8,604 nt of DNA from Caldifarciminota bacterium (GTDB taxonomy: Bacteria; Hydrothermota; UBA3072; WFRC01), in assembly GCA_015486685.1 (NCBI GenBank), contig WFRC01000181.1, forward strand, positions 1 through 8,604, given 5' to 3'. Below, one piece after another: positions 6,128 to 8,604 of the stretch. Within the stretch, counting starts at the first letter, position 1. Every line of letters starts with the position of its first letter. Position numbers and translations under genes: made by a program. The notes under the pieces are model-generated. The model did not search any database, was not told where the DNA came from, and worked only from the letters and a program-made list of their open reading frames with translations.

Positions 6128-6162
6128 ACTTCCCACTTCTCAGTTCTTACTTCTAACTTATT
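6128..6162 (+). repeat. Degenerate period-7 tandem repeat (consensus ACTTCTN, 5 units)
   Basis: Units at 6128, 6135, 6142, 6149 and 6156 read ACTTCCC, ACTTCTC, AGTTCTT, ACTTCTA and ACTTATT. The block stops four nt before the AAGGAGG site of the dehydrogenase gene, the same placement as the ATTCCGC block before the small-subunit gene. Confidence 0.7.
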
Positions 6163-6177
6163 AACAAAGGAGGCATT

Positions 6178-7302
6178 ATGTCTAAATATAAAATTGCTGT
6201 TTTACCGGGTGATGGCATTGGTAAGGATGTAATGGATGCAGCAATGATTGTACTTGAAGGGATAAAGCTTGATGCAGAATATATCTATTGCGATGTGGGA
6301 TGGGAATTCTGGAAGAAAGAGGGGAATCCCCTACCTGATAGGACTATCGAGACAATGGAAAACACAGATTGTGCATTGTTCGGTGCAATTACATCAAAGC
6401 CACAGGAAGATGCGATGAGAGAACTTGCACCAGAATTGCAAAACAAGGGATATACATATTTTAGCCCAATTGTAAACCTCAGACAGATATTTGATTTATA
6501 TGTAAATCTCAGACCTGCAAAGGCATATAAGGGCAATCCATTGAATTACAGGGACAATATTGATTTGGTAATATTCAGGGAAAATACAGAGGGTTCTTAT
6601 GCAGGTGTAGAATTCTGGCCTCTCCCACAGGATATAAAGGCGTCATTTCTGAAGCACAGCAAGAAAATGGAAAGATTTAAGGATGTCCCTGATGATGAAA
6701 TTGCTGTTTCTACAAGAATTATGACAAAAAAAGGGTGCGAAAGGATTGTAAGAGCAGCATTTGAATATGCAAAAACTAATAATAGAAAATCTGTTACACT
6801 CGTGGAAAAACCCAATGTTTTGAGAAAAACTGGTGGATTGATGTTGGATATATTCAGAGAGATGGCAAAGGAATATCCGGAGATTGAACCAAAGGAGGCA
6901 AATATTGACGCAATGGCAATGTGGCTTGTAAAAAACCCTGAAAAATACGATGTGCTTGTTGCAGAAAACCTATTTGGGGATATTATTTCAGACCTATCCT
7001 CACAACTTATTGGGGGTTTAGGTTTTGCCTCATCAGGAAATATTGGAGATAAATATGCCTTATTTGAACCCACCCACGGTTCTGCCCCAAAATATGCAGG
7101 TCAGTATAAGGTAAATCCCATTGCAATAATACTTGCTGTAAAATTGATGTTAAATTGGCTGGGTGAAAAGGAAAAGGCGGAAAGGATTGATAAGGCAGTG
7201 GCTGAGATAATCTTAGAAGGGAAGGTAAAAACTTATGATTTGGGCGGAAATTCCAGCACGCTTGATGTGGCAAATGCAATAAAGGAGAGGTTGAATGGGT
7301 AA
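6178..7302 (+). CDS. Isocitrate/homoisocitrate/isopropylmalate dehydrogenase family protein, isocitrate-DH-leaning
   Basis: This 374-residue beta-decarboxylating dehydrogenase would oxidise a (2R,3S)-2-hydroxy acid and release CO2 to give a 2-oxoacid, using Mg2+ and NAD(P)+. Motifs in order: LPGDGIG (9-15), Arg102 and Arg112 of LRQ...LRP, RENTEG plus Tyr141 (Arg134-Gly139), Lys211, Asp244, NLFGDIISD (264-272, Asp268/Asp272), and HGSAPKYAGQYKVNP (300-314). Lys305, Tyr306 and Val312 match the NADP-selecting K344, Y345 and V351 of E. coli isocitrate dehydrogenase. Tyr353 may match Y391, but R395 is replaced by Gly357. Ser96 aligns with the isocitrate-contacting S113. The 'TYDLGG' tail is shared with homoisocitrate and isopropylmalate enzymes. 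AAGGAGG (6167-6173) fixes ATG 6178. It overlaps the next gene by 8 nt, so the two are translated together. Confidence 0.93.
   Translation: MSKYKIAVLPGDGIGKDVMDAAMIVLEGIKLDAEYIYCDVGWEFWKKEGNPLPDRTIETMENTDCALFGAITSKPQEDAMRELAPELQNKGYTYFSPIVNLRQIFDLYVNLRPAKAYKGNPLNYRDNIDLVIFRENTEGSYAGVEFWPLPQDIKASFLKHSKKMERFKDVPDDEIAVSTRIMTKKGCERIVRAAFEYAKTNNRKSVTLVEKPNVLRKTGGLMLDIFREMAKEYPEIEPKEANIDAMAMWLVKNPEKYDVLVAENLFGDIISDLSSQLIGGLGFASSGNIGDKYALFEPTHGSAPKYAGQYKVNPIAIILAVKLMLNWLGEKEKAERIDKAVAEIILEGKVKTYDLGGNSSTLDVANAIKERLNG
7281..7290 (+). promoter_or_regulatory. Intragenic ribosome binding site for the second large subunit
   Basis: AAAGGAGAGG inside the last codons of the dehydrogenase gene precedes ATG 7295 by four nt. 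It supports both the start choice and coupling of the two genes. Confidence 0.75.
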
Positions 7303-8482
7303 AACGGTTATAGAGAAGATAATATCCGCACATACCGATGAACCAGTGGAGCCAGGCAAGGTTTTATGGGTAAATATAGATATAGCCACTGCAAGGGACT
7401 TTGGAGGTCCAAATGTGGTAAAAAATTATGAGCAGGAATTTGAAGATGCACCTGTATTTGACCCTGAAAAAATCTTCTTCACATTTGATTTGGTAGCACC
7501 GGCAAAGACAATAAAATATGCAAACAATCAAATGATATGCAGAAGATTTGCGAAAAAACACCATATCAAGGTATATGATGTAGATTCAGGGATTGGCTCA
7601 CATATCCTGATGGAAGAAGGGATTGTAAAACCCGGGATGACAGCAGTGGGAACAGACAGTCATTACAACATACTTTCTGCTATGACAGTATTTGGCCAGG
7701 GAATGGGAGATGTGGATATTACATTTATATTCCGAACAGGAAAGACATATTTTGAGGTGCCATCCACAGTAAAAATAAATCTGAAGGGCGATTACAAATT
7801 CCCTATTACCCCAAAGGATATTGTTTTATATATATTAAAGCATACAGGAACAAAATTTGCACTGGGTAAGGCAATTGAATTTAATGGAGATGTGGTGAAA
7901 AAAATGGATTTAAGCGGCAGGATTACCATAGCAAGTATGGTAACGGAAATGGGAGGCATTGCAGGCTTTTTCCCGAATTCCGACATAAAACCCGATGCAG
8001 ATGCAAAATATATAGATGAACTCACTGTGGATATTTCAGGAATTGAGCCACAGATTGCCGTCCCTCCATACCCCCATAATGTCCATAACATCTCAGAGGT
8101 AGAAGGTAAACCCATTGACTCTGTATTCATTGGTTCCTGCACAAATGGAACTTTTGAAGATATAAAGGTTGCGGCAGATATATTAAAAGGGAAAAAGGTG
8201 CATCCCGATGTTATGCTCAGAATTGTGCCTGCAACAAAAAAGGTATATGGGAAACTGTTATTTTCAGGTATATTACAGGATTTATTTGAGGCAGGTGCAA
8301 TTATTGCAAACGCCAGTTGCGGTGGGTGTGCAGAGGGACACATTGGAATGACAGGGGAAGGAGAGGTGCAATTATCCACAGCAAATAGAAACTATCCGGG
8401 TAAACAGGGGAAAGGAGATACATACCTTGTTTCCCCTGCTGTTGCTGCTGCTTCTGCCATCGCAGGAAAAATCACCAGATAA
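7295..8482 (+). CDS. Divergent aconitase/isopropylmalate dehydratase family large subunit
   Basis: This 395-residue paralogue of the gene at 3811 keeps the Fe-S ligands Cys282 (GSCTNG), Cys342 and Cys345 (SCGGCAEG), Asp121-Ser122-His123 (GTDSH), Glu218 and Arg365 (NRN). Aligned by eye it differs at key positions. LDH becomes FDL (Leu66 for aconitase H101). GICHQ becomes GIGSH (Ser102 for H147, with a His one position later). NRNFKGR becomes NRNYPGK (Lys370 for R452). Arg34 occupies the Q72 position. It also has a longer insertion after 'ARDFGGPNVV' (about 41-58). It should still hold a cluster and fold normally, so a different hydroxy-acid substrate or a non-catalytic role are both possible. 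No small-subunit gene follows within the window, so it may share the one at 5204. Overlap with the dehydrogenase places it in the same pathway. Confidence 0.9.
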   Translation: MGKTVIEKIISAHTDEPVEPGKVLWVNIDIATARDFGGPNVVKNYEQEFEDAPVFDPEKIFFTFDLVAPAKTIKYANNQMICRRFAKKHHIKVYDVDSGIGSHILMEEGIVKPGMTAVGTDSHYNILSAMTVFGQGMGDVDITFIFRTGKTYFEVPSTVKINLKGDYKFPITPKDIVLYILKHTGTKFALGKAIEFNGDVVKKMDLSGRITIASMVTEMGGIAGFFPNSDIKPDADAKYIDELTVDISGIEPQIAVPPYPHNVHNISEVEGKPIDSVFIGSCTNGTFEDIKVAADILKGKKVHPDVMLRIVPATKKVYGKLLFSGILQDLFEAGAIIANASCGGCAEGHIGMTGEGEVQLSTANRNYPGKQGKGDTYLVSPAVAAASAIAGKITR

Positions 8483-8485
8483 TGG

Positions 8486-8498
8486 GTCAATGGGGACG
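8486..8498 (+). repeat. 13-nt direct repeat, copy 1 (GTCAATGGGGACG)
   Basis: This copy lies 4 nt after the stop of the second large-subunit gene and is identical to 8591-8603, 105 nt away in the same orientation. Similar GGGGACG/CGTCCCC motifs often lie beside repeat-associated transposases in uncultured bacteria, which is inference here. Confidence 0.6.
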
Positions 8499-8520
8499 TT
8501 AGGTTTTGTCAAGACTTTTT

Positions 8521-8604
8521 TTAGGCAACATATGAAATCTCCTTTTTTATCTGGTTTTTTTGCATATACTCTGCATATTCTTTTAATCCAGTCAATGGGG
8601 ACGG
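8521..8604 (-). CDS. C-terminal tail of an unidentified minus-strand reading frame (right edge)
   Basis: From the window edge the minus strand reads 27 open codons ending TAA at 8521-8523. The peptide begins PSPLTGLKEYAEYM and ends KKEISYVA. The first codons are contributed by the 13-nt repeat. It could be the end of a longer gene beyond the window (a transposase would fit the flanking repeats) or a chance frame. I do not recognise a family. Confidence 0.25.
   Translation of the reverse strand, partial: PSPLTGLKEYAEYMQKNQIKKEISYVA
8591..8603 (+). repeat. 13-nt direct repeat, copy 2 (GTCAATGGGGACG)
   Basis: Identical to 8486-8498 and at the extreme right edge of the window, so any larger repeat or element that it bounds is cut off. 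Confidence 0.6.

Larger units (their letters stand above)
5708..6177. other. 470-nt non-coding patchwork between the small-subunit and dehydrogenase genes
   Basis: No convincing gene lies here. In order it holds a TGTAGGAG octamer (5712-5719); an A/T-rich stretch with a weak inverted repeat around a T-run (about 5764-5790); a ribosome-binding-like AAGGAAGGAG with no start codon after it (5799-5808); an ATG-word block (5844-5871); a period-7 block (5874-5908); a period-9 block (5928-5954); a palindromic CATTGCGAG-type element (5960-6032); a period-9 dimer (6075-6092); a G-rich run (6105-6122); and a second period-7 block (6128-6162). The dehydrogenase ribosome binding site AAGGAGG (6167-6173) follows. 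Adjacent blocks use unrelated words. The opposite-strand frame through the palindromic element encodes a CHCEPAR-type peptide typical of spurious repeat translations. Confidence 0.7.

Noticed and set aside
5789..6136. 115-codon minus-strand frame across the gap
   Set aside because: It has no ribosome site, and its sequence includes CHCEPARGR...GSR, the typical spurious translation of CATTGCGAG-type repeats. The rest encodes low-complexity word repeats.
7792..8379. 195-codon minus-strand frame opposite the second large subunit
   Set aside because: It is a shadow of a gene with intact family motifs throughout. It has no ribosome site and a composition that mirrors the sense codons.
8503..8521. 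Terminator after the cluster (GTCAAGAC then T6)
   Set aside because: The stem is only 3 bp (GTC/GAC), too weak to support a call despite the T-run.

Overview
The window is AT-rich and bacterial. It reads as a fragment of an uncultured, probably anaerobic lineage. The best clue is the 891-residue secreted protein on the minus strand. It joins CARDB-like Ig modules and YDNG/YDDG-type beta modules to a C-terminal FlgD/type IX-like sorting domain, a style common in candidate phyla such as WOR-3 (Stahlbacteria/Hydrothermota), Cloacimonadota and relatives in or near the FCB group. This placement is inference; no rRNA or marker gene is present. Most genes have strong AGGAGG ribosome binding sites.

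Layout. Positions 1-2922 (minus strand) hold two secreted-protein genes in tandem: the large sorting-domain protein, then the N-terminus of a second exported protein that runs off the left edge. The AGGAGGTG of the second overlaps the stop codon of the first. Positions 2923-3068 are a divergent promoter region with a good TTGACA/TATATT promoter on the minus strand and a weaker TTGACT promoter on the plus strand. Positions 3069-3704 (plus) encode a small lipoprotein with an Ig/FN3-like domain.

Positions 3811-8482 (plus) hold a four-gene metabolic cluster: an aconitase/homoaconitase/isopropylmalate-isomerase type large subunit, its small subunit (true start GTG 5204), an isocitrate/homoisocitrate/isopropylmalate dehydrogenase, and a second, divergent dehydratase large subunit overlapping the dehydrogenase by 8 nt. 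Together the first three would isomerise a 2-hydroxy-tricarboxylate or alkylmalate and then oxidatively decarboxylate it to a 2-oxoacid. Candidate pathways are citrate to 2-oxoglutarate, homocitrate to 2-oxoadipate (lysine), or isopropylmalate to 2-oxoisocaproate (leucine). Small-subunit and dehydrogenase motifs lean away from leucine, but no synthase gene is present to decide. The second large subunit keeps all three Fe-S cysteines yet has lost two catalytic-site histidines and an arginine, so it probably handles another substrate or is regulatory.

The gaps inside this cluster are unusual. The 109-nt gap 5095-5203 and the 470-nt gap 5708-6177 are patchworks of short-period (7, 8 and 9 bp) degenerate tandem 'word' repeats with unrelated words, plus REP-like or palindromic pieces, ending just before clean ribosome binding sites. 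The dehydratase C-terminus appears to run into such a piece. The right end (8483-8604) carries a 13-bp direct repeat and the tail of an unidentified minus-strand reading frame, possibly the edge of a mobile or repeat-associated element. No tRNA, rRNA, CRISPR array or convincing terminator was found.
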